Below, one piece after another: positions 49,965-60,130 of a stretch of 64,000 nt of DNA (the first letter of the stretch is position 1; each line of letters opens with the position of its first letter). Both the position numbers and the translations under genes were made by a program. This DNA comes from Gammaproteobacteria bacterium (GTDB lineage Bacteria > Pseudomonadota > Gammaproteobacteria > JAABTG01). The stretch lies in contig JAXHLS010000002.1 of the NCBI GenBank assembly GCA_034522055.1, forward strand, positions 620,001-684,000. The letters run 5' to 3'. Below the pieces are notes generated by a model. The model saw only the letters and a list, made by a program, of their open reading frames with translations. It was not told where the DNA came from and did not search any database.

Positions 49965-51502
49965 ATGGCACCCGCCATCCAGATCCTCGACACCACTCTG
50001 CGCGACGGCGAGCAGACCCGCGGCGTTCTCGTTCTCGCCCTCCGAGAAGCTCAACATCGCCCAGGCCCTGCTACTGCAGCTGAAGGTGGACCGGGTGGAG
50101 GTGGCCTCGGCGCGGGTGTCCCGCGGCGAGCAGGAGGCGGTGGCCAATATCATCGAGTGGGCCGAGCTCCACGACCTCGCCGACCGTGTCGAGGTGCTGG
50201 GCTTCGTGGACGGTGGCCGCAGCGTGGACTGGATCCGCGAGGCCGGCGGCCGGGTGCTAAACCTGCTGGCCAAGGGCAGCCGCGAGCACTGCGTCAGGCA
50301 GCTGGGCAAGACCCCGGAGGCCCATGCCCGGGACGTTCATGACGCCATCATCCACGCCCGCGACCAGGGCCTCGCGGTCAACCTCTATCTGGAGGACTGG
50401 TCCAACGGCTACCGCGACGACCCGGACTACGTGTACCGGCTGATGGCCCGCCTCGCCGAGTTCGGCGTCGGCCACTTCATGCTGCCCGACACCCTGGGGG
50501 TGATGCGCGCCGGATCCAGGTTTATGCCGCCGTCAGCGATATGGGGGAACGCCATCCGGGGCTCGCCTTCGACTTCCACCCCCACAACGACTATGGCCTG
50601 GCCACCGCCAACGCCGTGATGGCCGCCAAGGCCGGGGCGGCGGCCATCCACTGCACCGTCAACTGTCTGGGCGAGCGCGCCGGCAACGCCTCCCTGGCCG
50701 AGGTGGCGGTGAACCTGCGCGGACCATCTCGGCGCCCGCCTGGCCATCGACGAGCGCCACATGTTCCGCATCAGCCGCATGGTGGAGAACTTCTCCGGCA
50801 AGCGGGTGGCGGACAACGCCCCCGTTGTCGGCGCCGACGTCTTCACCCAGACCGCCGGCATCCACGCCGACGGCGATTCCAAGGGCGGCCTGTACCAGAC
50901 CGGTCTCAAGCCGGAACGGTTCGAGCGCCGCCACAGCTATGCCCTGGGCAAGCTCGGCCGGCCGGGCGTCGCTCAGGAAGAACCTGGAGCAGCTGGACAT
51001 CAGCCCTGGAAGAGGACGACATCGAGAAGGTGCTGGCCCGGGTGGTGGAGCTGGGGGATTCCAAGAAGACCGTCACCTCCGACGACCTGCCCTTCATCAT
51101 CGCCGAGGTGCTGGAGACCCGCGACTACGACCACGTGGAGCTGCTCAACTGGACCACCTCCAGCGGCATGGAGCTCGAGTCCACCGCCAGCATCCGCCTG
51201 CGGGTGGACGGCCGCGTCCACCTCGCCACCGGCATGGGCAACGGCGGCTTCGACGCCTTCATGCACGCGGTGCGCCAGGTGATGCCCGAGCACGGCGTCC
51301 GGCTCCCCGAGCTCAGCGACTACGAGGTGCGCATCCGCGGGGCGGCCACACCGACGCACTGACCGAGTGCATCATCACCTGGGAGGCCGACGGCCGGACC
51401 TTCCGCACCCGCGGCGTCCATGTCGACCAGGTCTACGCCGCCATCCGCGCCACGGTAGCCATGCTCAACCGGCAGGTGCAGAAGGAATCGGCCGGTCGCT
51501 GA
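49965..51502 (+). pseudogene. 2-isopropylmalate synthase-like (alpha-IPMS/citramalate family) enzyme, frameshifted
   Basis: MAPAIQILDTTLRDGEQT opens the DRE-TIM barrel. [70 protein letters not shown] and [20 protein letters not shown] follow. The C-terminal domain resembles the LeuA regulatory domain ([18 protein letters not shown]). The family condenses acetyl-CoA with a 2-oxo acid. Which acid (isopropylmalate, citramalate or another) cannot be told. Shifts occur near 50020, 50510, 50730, 50970, 51010 and 51345. It is probably an operon with thrC. Confidence 0.8.
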
Positions 51503-51599
51503 CCAGGGCAGCCCAGGCTGTCATCGTGTAATCCGTGGCCCCCACCATGCGCGCTCAAGATGAACCGGAGATGGCCTCCCCCTCGCGGCAGCAGGTCGC

Positions 51600-51843
51600 A
51601 CATGTCAGTGTTGAAAACACGTTACAGGCGCTACGCCCAGCTCATCGATGCCCGGCAGCTCAGATGCCGCAGACGCCGATCGAGGACCGGAATGCCTGCC
51701 AGCGCCGGTCCTCCCACTCAATCATCAACGAGCACGACAACGTTGCTGTGCCCGTCATCGACCGCATCATCCACCACTCACACATCTTCATGATGGGCGG
51801 AGAGAACTATCGGCTAAAGCAGGAAGAGAACCACCTAAAATGA
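51600..51843 (+). pseudogene. C-terminal remnant of an IS21 IstB-like protein
   Basis: The frame ending at 51843 reads VPVIDRIIHHSHIFMMGGEN, then YRLKQ, which matches the end of IstB (…DRL-HH-H-…G-SYRLK). Earlier parts are degraded. It is a relic of a second, different IS21-family insertion. Confidence 0.5.
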
Positions 51844-51924
51844 GCGAAAATCTTGATCGTCAGAGTCAGCATCGGATTTGGGCACCAGAGAAATAATACC
51901 GGTCAAGCGGAACAGGCTCATACT

Positions 51925-52527
51925 TCATATCGAATCGCTTGCCGATTGTCGCATTGTTTCCACCACTCGAGCAGTTTGCTGACTATCTATCTCCGCCCCG
52001 TGCAACCCGCCCTCTTTGGCTCTGAAATTCTCAACACCGAACATCTCCGCCAAGGTATCCAGCGATGGGCCTCGGCGACTGCTCGGAATGTTCACTGCCT
52101 GCGCCCAGGGAATGGCTGCTTTCTGACTGCAAAACACACCTTGAATTGACGGTATCGTTAAGTCGTATCGGCGCCCGTGATCCAGCAGGATGGGCCAGTC
52201 ATAACTGGCATTGTGAATCACGATGAGGTGATGCTTCAGGTATTCGGTAATCTGGCTCCATTGGGAATCAAAGGAAGCGAACTCTGCCGCCTCATCATTG
52301 GTAATGCCGTGTATCGCTTGCGCCTCATCTGAAATGCGTTTTCGTGGTCGTGTTTTAAACTCGACGGATTCTGCAATCTCTCGATTCCTTACCACAGTGA
52401 GGCCAAGCGTCACGATATCCGGCGAGCCGCTTTCGTCAGGGAGCCCGGTGGTTTCGGTATCGAGAACGATGTAGTCGTCCGGCAGTTGGGTAAAGATCCA
52501 AAGCAGCTCGTTGTACATGACCTTCAC
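51925..52527 (-). CDS. DnaQ-like 3'-5' exonuclease (DEDDh)
   Basis: A 200-residue exonuclease with all five catalytic residues: D23-T-E25 (VLDTETTGLP), D110 (VIHNASYDWPILL), H176 and D181 (GLHGAEIDSQQTARVVE). This is the DEDDh arrangement of DnaQ/epsilon-type proteins, which trim 3' ends of DNA or RNA. It is the third gene of a tightly packed operon: its start overlaps the RES gene's stop (ATGA). No polymerase domain is attached. Its function next to a toxin pair is unknown. Confidence 0.85.
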   Translation of the reverse strand: MKVMYNELLWIFTQLPDDYIVLDTETTGLPDESGSPDIVTLGLTVVRNREIAESVEFKTRPRKRISDEAQAIHGITNDEAAEFASFDSQWSQITEYLKHHLIVIHNASYDWPILLDHGRRYDLTIPSIQGVFCSQKAAIPWAQAVNIPSSRRGPSLDTLAEMFGVENFRAKEGGLHGAEIDSQQTARVVETMRQSASDSI

Positions 52528-53219
52528 CTCCTGCCACTGCCGTCCAGGGATTCAACATTGACGATTGATCCCTGGTCATAGTGGTAACGCAGATAGCGCC
52601 AGTGAATGGCGTCAGTGAGTGCCCGGGCCCGCATCACCCCGTAGCACTCTCCTTTTGCTCTCACGCTTTGGTAGTGAACGCCGAAACTTTTGGCATTTCG
52701 TAACGCGTAACCGAACTGCTGGGCTTCAGCGTAGTCATCGGGGTGGTAAATGGGATGCCCTTCAAGCTGTCGTATATCATGCAGGGTGACAGGCCCCAGT
52801 TGCGCGCGGATTACGCGCATCTCCTGGGTGGTCTTGTCGATTCTGGATTCTCTCAGGAAACGTGCCCGATGGAAGGAGGATTCGGCGATGGCGACCGTCT
52901 CATCTGCGGCGCAGTAATAGATGCCGAAATCCCGGTTGAAGCGACCGCCGCAACCATCTACCGGCGGGTGGGTGAAGGCCGCCATGATCCAGGACGCACC
53001 ATCGCCATAGACTCGGTCTTCCGGTGGCACCAGTCGAATGTCACCGACTTCATCTCGCAGCCTGGGGTTGGTGAGGGACTCCACGGCATAGAGCACGTCC
53101 CAATCCTGTGGATTTGAAACGCGCTCGAACAGGTGGATCTGGGGATAGCGCGACAGAATGACCCGATAGACCGATTCATTCACCTCGCTAACGGGTAAAG
53201 TCGCGATATCGATCACCAA
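52524..53219 (-). CDS. RES-domain toxin (NAD+-degrading type)
   Basis: A 231-residue RES protein: G91-G-R-F-N95 (GGRFNRDFGIYYCAADETVA), then IAESSFHR with E113. These match the RES family active site, whose members break down NAD+ when not bound by antitoxin. The start overlaps the Xre gene's end by 7 bases and the end overlaps the exonuclease gene's start, so all three are coupled. Confidence 0.9.
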   Translation of the reverse strand: MVIDIATLPVSEVNESVYRVILSRYPQIHLFERVSNPQDWDVLYAVESLTNPRLRDEVGDIRLVPPEDRVYGDGASWIMAAFTHPPVDGCGGRFNRDFGIYYCAADETVAIAESSFHRARFLRESRIDKTTQEMRVIRAQLGPVTLHDIRQLEGHPIYHPDDYAEAQQFGYALRNAKSFGVHYQSVRAKGECYGVMRARALTDAIHWRYLRYHYDQGSIVNVESLDGSGRR

Positions 53220-53614
53220 CCACCCCGCTCCGCATCGAGGAAGTCCCTAACGACGGCCAGGTCTGTCACCTGCCCGGCCAGCAAGCGATCCAGCGGCGCT
53301 GAGCCGTTGAACAGCGGATTGTCATTGGGGGTAACCAGCCACTTGTCGGCCAATGCCTGATCGGGCAACAGGATTTGCAAGGACTTATAGATCCCCAGGA
53401 TATAGCTGGCCCGCTCCAGTAGATCCCGTGTCAGCTTGGCCTTTTCCGGCTGGCTCTTCCAGTTATAGAGGGTCTTCTCGTTGCTGAGCCCCAATAGGGT
53501 CATCTGCTGGGCACCGGTCAGGCGCCATTGGCTTAAGATATTGAAAATCGCCGGCAGCAGTGAACTGTTGACACTGGAACCACGTCGCAGCAGTTGTTCG
53601 GCTTGAGCGATCAT
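53213..53614 (-). CDS. Xre/MbcA/ParS-type antitoxin of the RES module
   Basis: A 133-residue antitoxin with an N-terminal HTH-like part (LTGAQQMTLLGLSNEKTLYN) and a C-terminal toxin-binding part: ASYILGIYKSLQILLPDQAL, then WLVTPNDNPLFNGSAPLDRL, the signature of the Xre/ParS toxin-binding domain. A strong ribosome-binding site (aaggaggt) precedes the ATG. It should neutralise the RES toxin and repress the operon through the repeats at 53680. Confidence 0.9.
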   Translation of the reverse strand: MIAQAEQLLRRGSSVNSSLLPAIFNILSQWRLTGAQQMTLLGLSNEKTLYNWKSQPEKAKLTRDLLERASYILGIYKSLQILLPDQALADKWLVTPNDNPLFNGSAPLDRLLAGQVTDLAVVRDFLDAERGGW

Positions 53615-53679
53615 GCGTACCTCCTTTTCAATCTCTTTACTTCACTGTATTGTTATGGTGCTTAAATACAGCCTAGCAA

Positions 53680-53700
53680 ACTGTACTCTTACAGTCAACT
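53680..53700 (-). promoter_or_regulatory. operator/promoter of the Xre-RES-exonuclease operon
   Basis: The inverted repeat actgta-ctct-tacagt (53680-53695) is perfect, and further ctgta/tacag half sites lie on both sides (53644, 53668 and 53699). On the minus strand a ttgact -35 overlaps it, about 17 bases ahead of a tatt-containing -10 region. This is the expected layout for autoregulation by the Xre antitoxin. Confidence 0.5.
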
Positions 53701-53822
53701 GTAACAGAGATACTTTTTGAGTGTGCTGGCGGTGATAGTGACCGCGAACGCAAATACTGCTTGCCGTTGCTTGCAACTGCCCGTCAGTGCCAAGTCAAAA
53801 ACCAGAATCACCCCTGAAACGC

Positions 53823-53852
53823 AAAAAACCCGGCATTGACGCCGGGTTTTTT
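53823..53852. terminator. bidirectional intrinsic terminator
   Basis: The arms aaaaaacccggc and gccgggtttttt pair perfectly (12 bp, loop attgac) with A- and T-runs in the stem, so it works from either side. It lies between the guaA fragment and the Xre operon promoter. Confidence 0.9.
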
Positions 53853-53894
53853 GATATTGATGCCTGTTGTTACTAGACAGTGCCAGACGCCTTC

Positions 53895-54455
53895 CTACTC
53901 CCATTCGATGGTGGCCGGGGGCTTGCCGGAGATGTCGTAGGCCACGCGGGAGATGCCATCCACTTCGTTGATGATGCGGTTGGCCACCCGGGCGAGGAAC
54001 TCGTGGGGCAGGTGGGCGTAGCGGGCGGTCATGAAGTCCAGGGTCTCCACGGCGCGCAGGGCCACCACGTAGTCGTAGCGGCGGCTGTCGCCCATGACCC
54101 CCACGGAGCGCACCGGCAGGAACACGGCGAAGGCCTGGCTCACCTTGTCGTAGAGCCCCTGGGCCCGCAGCTCCTCGATGAAGATATGGTCGGCGCGGCG
54201 CAGCAGATCGGCGTATTCCTTCCTCACGGCGCCGAGGATGCGCACTCCCAGGCCGGGCCCGGTGAAGGGGTGGCGATAGACCATGTCGAAGGGCAGGCCG
54301 AGCTCGGTGCCGAGCTTGCGCACCTCGTCCTTGAACAACTCCCGCAGGGGCTCCACCAGTTTCATCTTCATGCGTTCCGGCAGGCCGCCCACGTTATGGT
54401 GGGACTTGATGACGTGGGCCTTGCCACCCGCGCCCGCCGACTCGGCCCCCCCGGA
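53895..54455 (-). pseudogene. duplicated 3' part of guaA (GMP synthase), no 5' part
   Basis: Encodes the last 185 or so residues of GMP synthase: [50 protein letters not shown] and [20 protein letters not shown], ending PPATIEWE. It has no start and no glutaminase or ATP-pyrophosphatase N-terminal domains, and the frame breaks upstream at ESAGA. By eye it differs from the copy at 63519 by about eight substitutions in 480 bases and no indels. Confidence 0.9.
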
Positions 54456-54461
54456 GAGTAA

Positions 54462-54779
54462 GCGATCGCTGCTTGGCAACGAGCCTGATCAGCAGATTCG
54501 CGAGATTCTTGTTCGGTCCGTTGTCGGTACTCAGCATCCGATTGTTCGCGCCATCGCAGGTTCTCCACCCGCTGGCGTTCAACGCTCGCCCGATCGGATT
54601 CCGATTTGCTTCTTGATCCATCCCAACGACTGCTGTCGGGCATGGTTTCCTTGGAAACAGTCAGCGGTGTATCTGCATCATTGAGCTTGCTCAGTGACTC
54701 AATGAAGCTCGCTGGATAGTCTCCGCGGATTAGCTCGAGTGGGTGAAAACTCTTGGCTGGTACCGTTAAATCAATCGAT
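54462..54779 (-). pseudogene. unidentified gene fragment between truncated dgkA and the guaA fragment
   Basis: An open minus frame reads IDLTVPAKSFHPLELIRGDY, then SFIESLSKLNDADTPLTV and a highly charged, Arg/Glu-rich stretch (RASVERQRVENLRWREQS). It has neither start nor stop of its own: at both ends it joins other gene fragments. I do not recognise it. It is one tile in a mosaic of broken genes. Confidence 0.45.
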
Positions 54780-55071
54780 TGGGCTTGGCGCGCGCCGACA
54801 GCGGGTGGCGCTCGTCGCCGAAGCGGTCGATGGCCGCCTCCACCGCCGAATTGAGCAGCTCCACCACCAGGACCAGCAGCACACTGCCCACCAGCAGCGC
54901 GCGCTCCACCCGGGTCTGCCCCAACCCCATTGCCAATGGCACGGCGATCGCCACCAGAACAAGCTCCTGGCGAAGTGCCGCCTCGTGGCGCAGGGCAGCC
55001 CGCAACCCGCGCCCGGAGTAGACCCACGCGCGCAGGATGCGTCGAAAGCCCGTGTTACCGCTTGCGGCCAT
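54766..55071 (-). pseudogene. dgkA: diacylglycerol kinase, truncated at its 3' end
   Basis: The first 95 residues are DgkA: GFRRILRAWVYSGRGLRAAL, RHEAALRQELVLVAIAVPLA and VVELLNSAVEAAIDRFGDER. Then, after HPLSARAK, normal sequence stops and PNRLI plus a stop follows. The third membrane helix, needed for the trimer, is missing. The break coincides with the start of a foreign fragment at 54780. The kinase would phosphorylate diacylglycerol in lipid recycling. Confidence 0.85.
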
Positions 55072-55131
55072 TTCCCTGTCTCCCGCTGGATGCCTCGCGC
55101 ATGCTCGCCCCGACCGCTCGGGGAGAGCCCG

Positions 55132-56762
55132 TCACTCCGCCCGGCCACCAGTGCCCGGGTCTACCTCGACCCGGTTACGGCCCGCGCCCTTGGCTCGATA
55201 AAGGGCCTCGTCCGCACGCCGGACCAGCTCCTTGCGCGGCTCGTCCCCACGGTACTCGGCCACCCCCAGGCTGATGGTGACTGCACCGGCCTCGGGAAAG
55301 GGGGTTTCCGCGACCCGGGCACGCAGAGTCTCCGCCACCTCGGCCCCACTGGTCGCGTCAGTAGCCGGCAGCAACACCATGAACTCCTCCCCGCCCCAGC
55401 GGCCCAGTACGTCGGAGTCGCGCAGGCGCGAGGCTACCCGATCCGTAACCCCCTTCAGCACCTCGTCGCCGACGTTATGACCAAAGGTGTCGTTGACCTG
55501 CTTGAAGTGATCCAGGTCGAACATCACCAGCACGAACGAGCGGCCGTGGCGATCCACGCGACGCATCTCGCGCTCCAGCACGTCCTCGAAGTAGCGCCGG
55601 TTGGACACCCCGGTCAGACGGTCGTACAGCGCCTCGCGCTCCAGTTCCGCATTGCTGCGTTCCAGCTCGAGCTGGGTCTGCTTCAGGTCGGTCACGTCCA
55701 CCGCCGTGCCGGCTACCCGAGTATCACGACCTTCGGAGTCCTCCACCGGGTAGCAATGCGCATGGATCCAGCGCAGCTCGCCATCCGGTCGGAGGATCCG
55801 GAAGGTCGTGTCGGAGTCGCGCTGCTTCAAACCCCCGGCCAGGAACAGTGCCTCGACCTGTTCGCGATCCTCCGGATAAACGGCCTCGAGCATCGCAGCC
55901 GGATCCCGGTACAGCTCCTCCTGGCTGCGCCCCCAGATCCGTTCGTAGGCGGGATTCACGTACAGGATCGCGCTGTCGTCACGCAGCCAGAACACCTCAT
56001 TCACGCTGGCCGCCAGTTGGCGGAAGCGGGTCTCGCTCTCGCGCAGCGACTCCTCCACCCGAACCTGATCCGAGATATCCACCAGCACCCCGTACCAGAC
56101 GATGGTGCCATCGTCGCGCGCCTCCGGCGTGGACCGGCCTTCCACCCAAAGCGTCCCGCGCACCGGGTGGCAGACGCGAAAGCGCAGCTGCCATGGGCTC
56201 AGGGCGTGCGCCGACTCCTCGATACTCGCCTCGAGTCGGACCCAGTCACCGCCGTGCACCCGATCAAACACGGCCTCCGGATGATCCCGGGCCTCGTCCG
56301 GGGTCATCCCGAACACCCTCTGGACCCCCTCGGTGAATAACGGAAAGGCCATGCGACCGTCCGGATACCGGCGGAACATGTAGATCGCGCCCGGCAACTC
56401 ACTGGCCGCTCGGGTCAATCGGCGCTCGCGCTCGGCATGCAGGCCCAGGTCCTGGAACGACACCACCACGCCATCCACCGCACCCCCCGGATCCTGTACC
56501 GGTGCGGCATACACCCGCACCGGCATCGAGGTCCCGTCGGTGCGCCAGAAGTGGTCATGCCAGGCCGCCAGCGATTCGCCGGTAGTCAGCACCCAATAGA
56601 TCGGACATTCCTCCTCCGGATACCGCGTCCCATCGAGACGGGTATGATGGGACGCCTCGTGCGAGTTCAGCCCCAGGGCCTCGGCCTCGCTGGCGAACCC
56701 CAGCAGCCGGCAGGCGGCCGGGTTCAGGAAGGTGTAGCGGCCCTCGCGATCCAGCCCGAACA
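55132..56762 (-). pseudogene. 3' half of a PAS-GGDEF diguanylate cyclase, cut by IS21
   Basis: Begins in mid-gene right at the IS21 end (VFGLDREGRYTFLNPAACRL). It carries three PAS-type domains and a C-terminal GGDEF domain: VLMVMFDLDHFKQVND-like (FVLVMFDLDHFKQVNDTFGH) and GRWGGEEF. The GGEEF motif is intact, so the enzyme would make c-di-GMP. Joined to the 5' half at 60131 it would give about 920 residues with no frameshift. It is now silenced or at best a truncated protein. Confidence 0.9.
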
Positions 56763-56905
56763 CCCCCTGTTAGCGGCTGAGTAAATCCGCGCATAAATGG
56801 CGAAGGTCGCAGTCGCAGGTTCAGGCGGCGTGACTCGGCCTCAGCGCGGATAGGTCGCCTCGACTCAAGCCAGGTCACGCCGCCGGTGTGGGTTTAAGGG
56901 TCGGC

Positions 56906-57082
56906 TCAGAAGGTCAAGTCATCGTCGTCGACTTCAAAGGTCGTTATGCGTTCTTGTTGCATGAGCTCGACCAGCTGCCGATCGTATCGGCTCCAGATGG
57001 CATCGCGGAGGTCGTCGATAAAGTCATAGACTGCCAATGCCTGCTCTGGCGTCCAGTAGTCCGGTATCGGGGGACGGGTCAT
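56906..57082 (-). CDS. small IS21 passenger gene
   Basis: A 58-residue acidic protein, [20 protein letters not shown], then FIDDLRDAIWSRYDRQLVEL and an Asp-rich end. Its ATG overlaps the istB stop (ATGA), so it is translated with it. No known domain. Its place inside the element, in frame and intact, argues that it is a genuine part of the IS. Confidence 0.6.
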   Translation of the reverse strand: MTRPPIPDYWTPEQALAVYDFIDDLRDAIWSRYDRQLVELMQQERITTFEVDDDDLTF

Positions 57083-57852
57083 GATTGGGCCCCTTTGTTG
57101 GATTTGGCGGCGGCTCGGCGCCGCTGTGCCTGTTGCTGCTGTCGCTCCTTGGCCTCCTTGAGCCGGTAGGATTCACCTTCGATAGTGAGGATCTCGGAGC
57201 GGTGTACCAGCCGGTCCACGAGGGAGACCACGCAGGAGGCGTTGGGAAAGACTTCACCCCATTCGGCGAAGGGCCGATTGGTGGTGACCAGGGTGGATTT
57301 CTCCTCGTAGCGGCGGGAGACGATCTCGAACAGCAGATCGGCATGGCGATTGGAGTAGGCGAGATACCCCACCTCGTCGACCACCAGGAGTTGAGGGCGG
57401 GCGTAGCGGGCGAGGCGCCGCTTGAGGGCGCTGTCGCCGTCCTGGGCGGCCAAGTCATTGAGCATCTGGCCGGCGCTGGTAAAGAGGACGCTGTGGCCGG
57501 CCAGCACCGCTTGATGGGCGATGTTGCGGGCCAGGGTGGATTTGCCCACCCCGTTGGGTCCCACCAGGATGATATTGACCGCCTCGGTGAGGAAGTCGAG
57601 GCGCATCAGCTCACTGACCAGTTCCCGGTCGCAGCGGCTGGGCCAGCCCCAGTCGAAGTCGGCCAGGGGTTTGAAGCGGCCCAGCCGCGCCCCTTTCATG
57701 CGCCGCTCGAGGCTGCGGTGGGCGCGTTCCTCCTCTTCCCACTGGATCAGGGACTCGACCCAGCCAGCGTCGGCGCTCTCCTCCCAATGGCTCAGCAGGC
57801 CATGGAGCTTGAGGGCCGTGGCCCGTTCTTTCAGGGATGCGTTAGGGATCAT
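57079..57852 (-). CDS. istB: IS21 helper ATPase IstB
   Basis: A 257-residue AAA+ ATPase related to DnaC: Walker [12 protein letters not shown], Walker [14 protein letters not shown], and the C-terminal sensor region ([20 protein letters not shown], then [19 protein letters not shown]). It works with IstA to choose target sites. Its ATG overlaps the istA stop (ATGA), and its own stop overlaps the next small gene. The gene is complete. Confidence 0.95.
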   Translation of the reverse strand: MIPNASLKERATALKLHGLLSHWEESADAGWVESLIQWEEEERAHRSLERRMKGARLGRFKPLADFDWGWPSRCDRELVSELMRLDFLTEAVNIILVGPNGVGKSTLARNIAHQAVLAGHSVLFTSAGQMLNDLAAQDGDSALKRRLARYARPQLLVVDEVGYLAYSNRHADLLFEIVSRRYEEKSTLVTTNRPFAEWGEVFPNASCVVSLVDRLVHRSEILTIEGESYRLKEAKERQQQQAQRRRAAAKSNKGAQS

Positions 57853-59378
57853 TTGGGCTCCTCCTGGGTATCGTCTTCGGTTTCGGGCGGGGTGGACTGC
57901 AAGGCGTCGTAGCCGCCCAGATCATGGGTGCGTACCACCAGCCCTCTGGCACGCGCGTGGTCGATGCGTACCCCCACCCGGGGCGGCTGGTTTCTCGCCT
58001 CGCGTCTACGCTGCAGGGCGATACGCACGCCATTGGGGTGGGCCACCCCCTGGGCCAGGCTCTCCTGGATGGCCGCTTCCAGCTCGGGGGCGCCGTAGGC
58101 ATCGAGGAGGCGCAGCAGGGCTGCGGTGATGGCGCCGAGGTTGTCGCCGCGCTCGGCGGCCTGGACCAGTAACTGCCGGCTGGCCGGTGCGGCCTGGGCC
58201 AGGTGGTCCTGGCCGCGATGATGTCGGGCCTGGCGTTTGATCTGGACCAGCGCCTCGATGTGTTCCGGCTGTTCGATCTGCCGGCCCTTGTCGTAGCTGC
58301 GCGGGTGGCGGGCGATGACGTCCCCGCCGTCGAGGATCCGCACCTCGGTGGGGGAGGCCGAAGCGGTGAGGGTGCGGCGCACATGGGTGTGGGGCACGCT
58401 GTAGTCGTTGCGCTCGAAGCGCGCGTAAGGGGTCTTGCCGATGTGGACCTCGACCCGCTCGTCGGTGGGATAGGGGTTATGGGGCAGCGCCAGCAGGGGC
58501 TCCTGCTCAAAGGCCTGGCGCACCGAGAGGGCACGGTCCTCCGGACAGGGCCGGTCCATGGCCCAGCCGTTGCACCAGGCCTCGGCCTGGGCGTTGAGAT
58601 CATCGAGATCGGTCCATTGGCGCGCCGCCCAGAAGTTATCGCGTACCGTACGGATGGCGCGCTCCACCCGCCCCTTCTCGTTGCCCCGGGCCACCGCCAC
58701 CGGACGGGGCTCGAAGCGGTAGTGGGCGGCGAACTCGAGCAAGGTGGGATGGAAACGGATGGCCTCACCCTGGCGCTCCAGCACGGCGCTTTTGAGGTTG
58801 TCGTAGAGCAGGACCTTGGGCAGGCCGTTCCAGGCGGTGAAGGCCGCCTCGTGGCCGCGCAGGAAGTTGGCCATCTTGGCACCGAGGAAGAAGCGTACAA
58901 AGATCCGCCGGGAGTAGCTGAGCACCATGACAAAGGCCATCAGGGCATGGGTTGCGCGGCCGATGGTGAGCTTGCCGAAATGGCCCCAGTCGACTTGGCT
59001 CTGTTCGCCAGGGAGGGTCTTCAGGCGCAGAAAGGCCTCGGGCTGGGGGCGTGGCCGGTAACAGGCGAGCTGGTGGCGGAAGTGGTCGGGGCCACCGGGG
59101 TAGCCCCGTTCACGCACCATGCCGTAGAGGCGGCTGGCGGTGAGCCTGGGGAACTGGGCCAGGGTGTCGGTGATGAACGGCAGATAAGGATCGATCATCG
59201 ACGCCTGCGCAGTCCGCTCGACCTTCGGCATGCCGGCCTGGGAGAGCACCCGATTGACGACGTTGTGATGTACGCCCAACTGGCTGGCAATGGTGCCCAC
59301 CCGCCACTTCTCGACGTAGTGATAGCGCAGGATCTGCGCCTCTTGTTCTTTACTGATGGCCAATGTGTTTCTCCTCAT
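57849..59378 (-). CDS. istA: IS21 transposase IstA
   Basis: A 509-residue protein. The N-terminal HTH reads [20 protein letters not shown], then [18 protein letters not shown]. The DDE integrase core is present: D in [15 protein letters not shown] in [14 protein letters not shown] and E in [17 protein letters not shown]. The ATG at 59378 ([12 protein letters not shown]) was chosen because earlier in-frame sequence is Pro/Arg-rich and overlaps the Cys-rich gene. It looks intact, so the element may still move. Confidence 0.93.
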   Translation of the reverse strand: MRRNTLAISKEQEAQILRYHYVEKWRVGTIASQLGVHHNVVNRVLSQAGMPKVERTAQASMIDPYLPFITDTLAQFPRLTASRLYGMVRERGYPGGPDHFRHQLACYRPRPQPEAFLRLKTLPGEQSQVDWGHFGKLTIGRATHALMAFVMVLSYSRRIFVRFFLGAKMANFLRGHEAAFTAWNGLPKVLLYDNLKSAVLERQGEAIRFHPTLLEFAAHYRFEPRPVAVARGNEKGRVERAIRTVRDNFWAARQWTDLDDLNAQAEAWCNGWAMDRPCPEDRALSVRQAFEQEPLLALPHNPYPTDERVEVHIGKTPYARFERNDYSVPHTHVRRTLTASASPTEVRILDGGDVIARHPRSYDKGRQIEQPEHIEALVQIKRQARHHRGQDHLAQAAPASRQLLVQAAERGDNLGAITAALLRLLDAYGAPELEAAIQESLAQGVAHPNGVRIALQRRREARNQPPRVGVRIDHARARGLVVRTHDLGGYDALQSTPPETEDDTQEEPK

Positions 59379-59394
59379 CTCGTGGCCGGGCGGC

Positions 59395-59856
59395 TCAAGG
59401 GGGCTGAGCCCGGGCGCCTGGTGGCCCCTGTCGGGTGACTGTTCCGAGCGCAGCGGCGGCGGTGGCGCGATGAAGCGGGCCGGTACGCAGGAAGGGCCCG
59501 CACTCACGGCCGCAGAAGTGGCAGTGAATGTGCGCCCTCATCGGCGCGCCATCCGCACCGCGGCGGCCAGCCGGCCTCGCCGGAACGGGGGGTAGTGGAT
59601 CATGAGGGGACGGGGCCGGGGAACCCTGATGCGTCACTTTCTGCCTTCTCGCCCGGTAGCGGCGTTGCCGCGCGGCATGCTTGTGCCGGCCATTGCGGCT
59701 CTGCTGGTAGCGCCAGCCGGCGGCCCGCAGAGACGCGCTTCGTGCCGCCTGCGCACACCCCTCAGGGCAATAGATGTTGCCGCGGTCACAGCCACTGCAA
59801 ATCATCACCTGACGATGACAACGGGCGCAGTTGTACAGGCGTGCAGGGTTCTCCAT
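59395..59856 (-). CDS. cysteine-rich putative zinc-binding IS21 passenger
   Basis: A 153-residue protein with a Zn-ribbon-like N-terminus ([20 protein letters not shown], then [10 protein letters not shown]), a basic middle ([14 protein letters not shown]) and a Pro/Ala-rich C-terminal part with a further CHFCGREC. It lies upstream of istA on the same strand inside the element. I know of no defined function. The C-terminal half could be a different frame in the real protein. The 271 bases between it and the IS end hold no gene. Confidence 0.5.
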   Translation of the reverse strand: MENPARLYNCARCHRQVMICSGCDRGNIYCPEGCAQAARSASLRAAGWRYQQSRNGRHKHAARQRRYRARRQKVTHQGSPAPSPHDPLPPVPARPAGRRGADGAPMRAHIHCHFCGRECGPFLRTGPLHRATAAAALGTVTRQGPPGARAQPP

Positions 59857-60130
59857 CGGCGATCCAGGCCGATGAGGACTTGATTGTCAGGGGAAAACGA
59901 GAAATAGTGTGCGGGCACGTGCTCTGCACGGCCCGGGGTGCGATACCGGGGTCGACGGCCAAGTCAATTACACCCGGTATCGCACCTGTCTCAACGGCCC
60001 CTCTTCATCTACCCGATTCCGGCACTCTTGTCACCGGTTGCTTGCCGCCGCACGCCTGCCGGCTCAGCGACTGGTTGGCCTGGCAATCAATCCTTCGCCA
60101 GATATGCGCGGGTTTTTACAGCCAGCTACA

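Larger units (their letters stand above)
56768..60130 (-). mobile_element. IS21-family insertion element (3,363 bp) with two extra genes
   Basis: The ends are imperfect inverted repeats of about 39 bp: tgttagcggctgagtaaatc on the left and, reverse-complemented, tgtagctggctgtaaaaacc on the right, both followed by cgcgcata and ggcgaagg. A 5-bp target duplication, ccccc, flanks them (56763-56767 and 60131-60135). It carries istA and istB, plus a Cys-rich gene before istA and a 58-residue gene after istB. It is inserted in a diguanylate cyclase gene, splitting it in two. Confidence 0.9.

Noticed and set aside
53895-54455. Second functional guaA
   Set aside because: Only the C-terminal third is present, with no start.
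56811-56900. Possible tRNA-like stretch containing caggttca
   Set aside because: No cloverleaf could be built; it lies in the IS21 terminal region.
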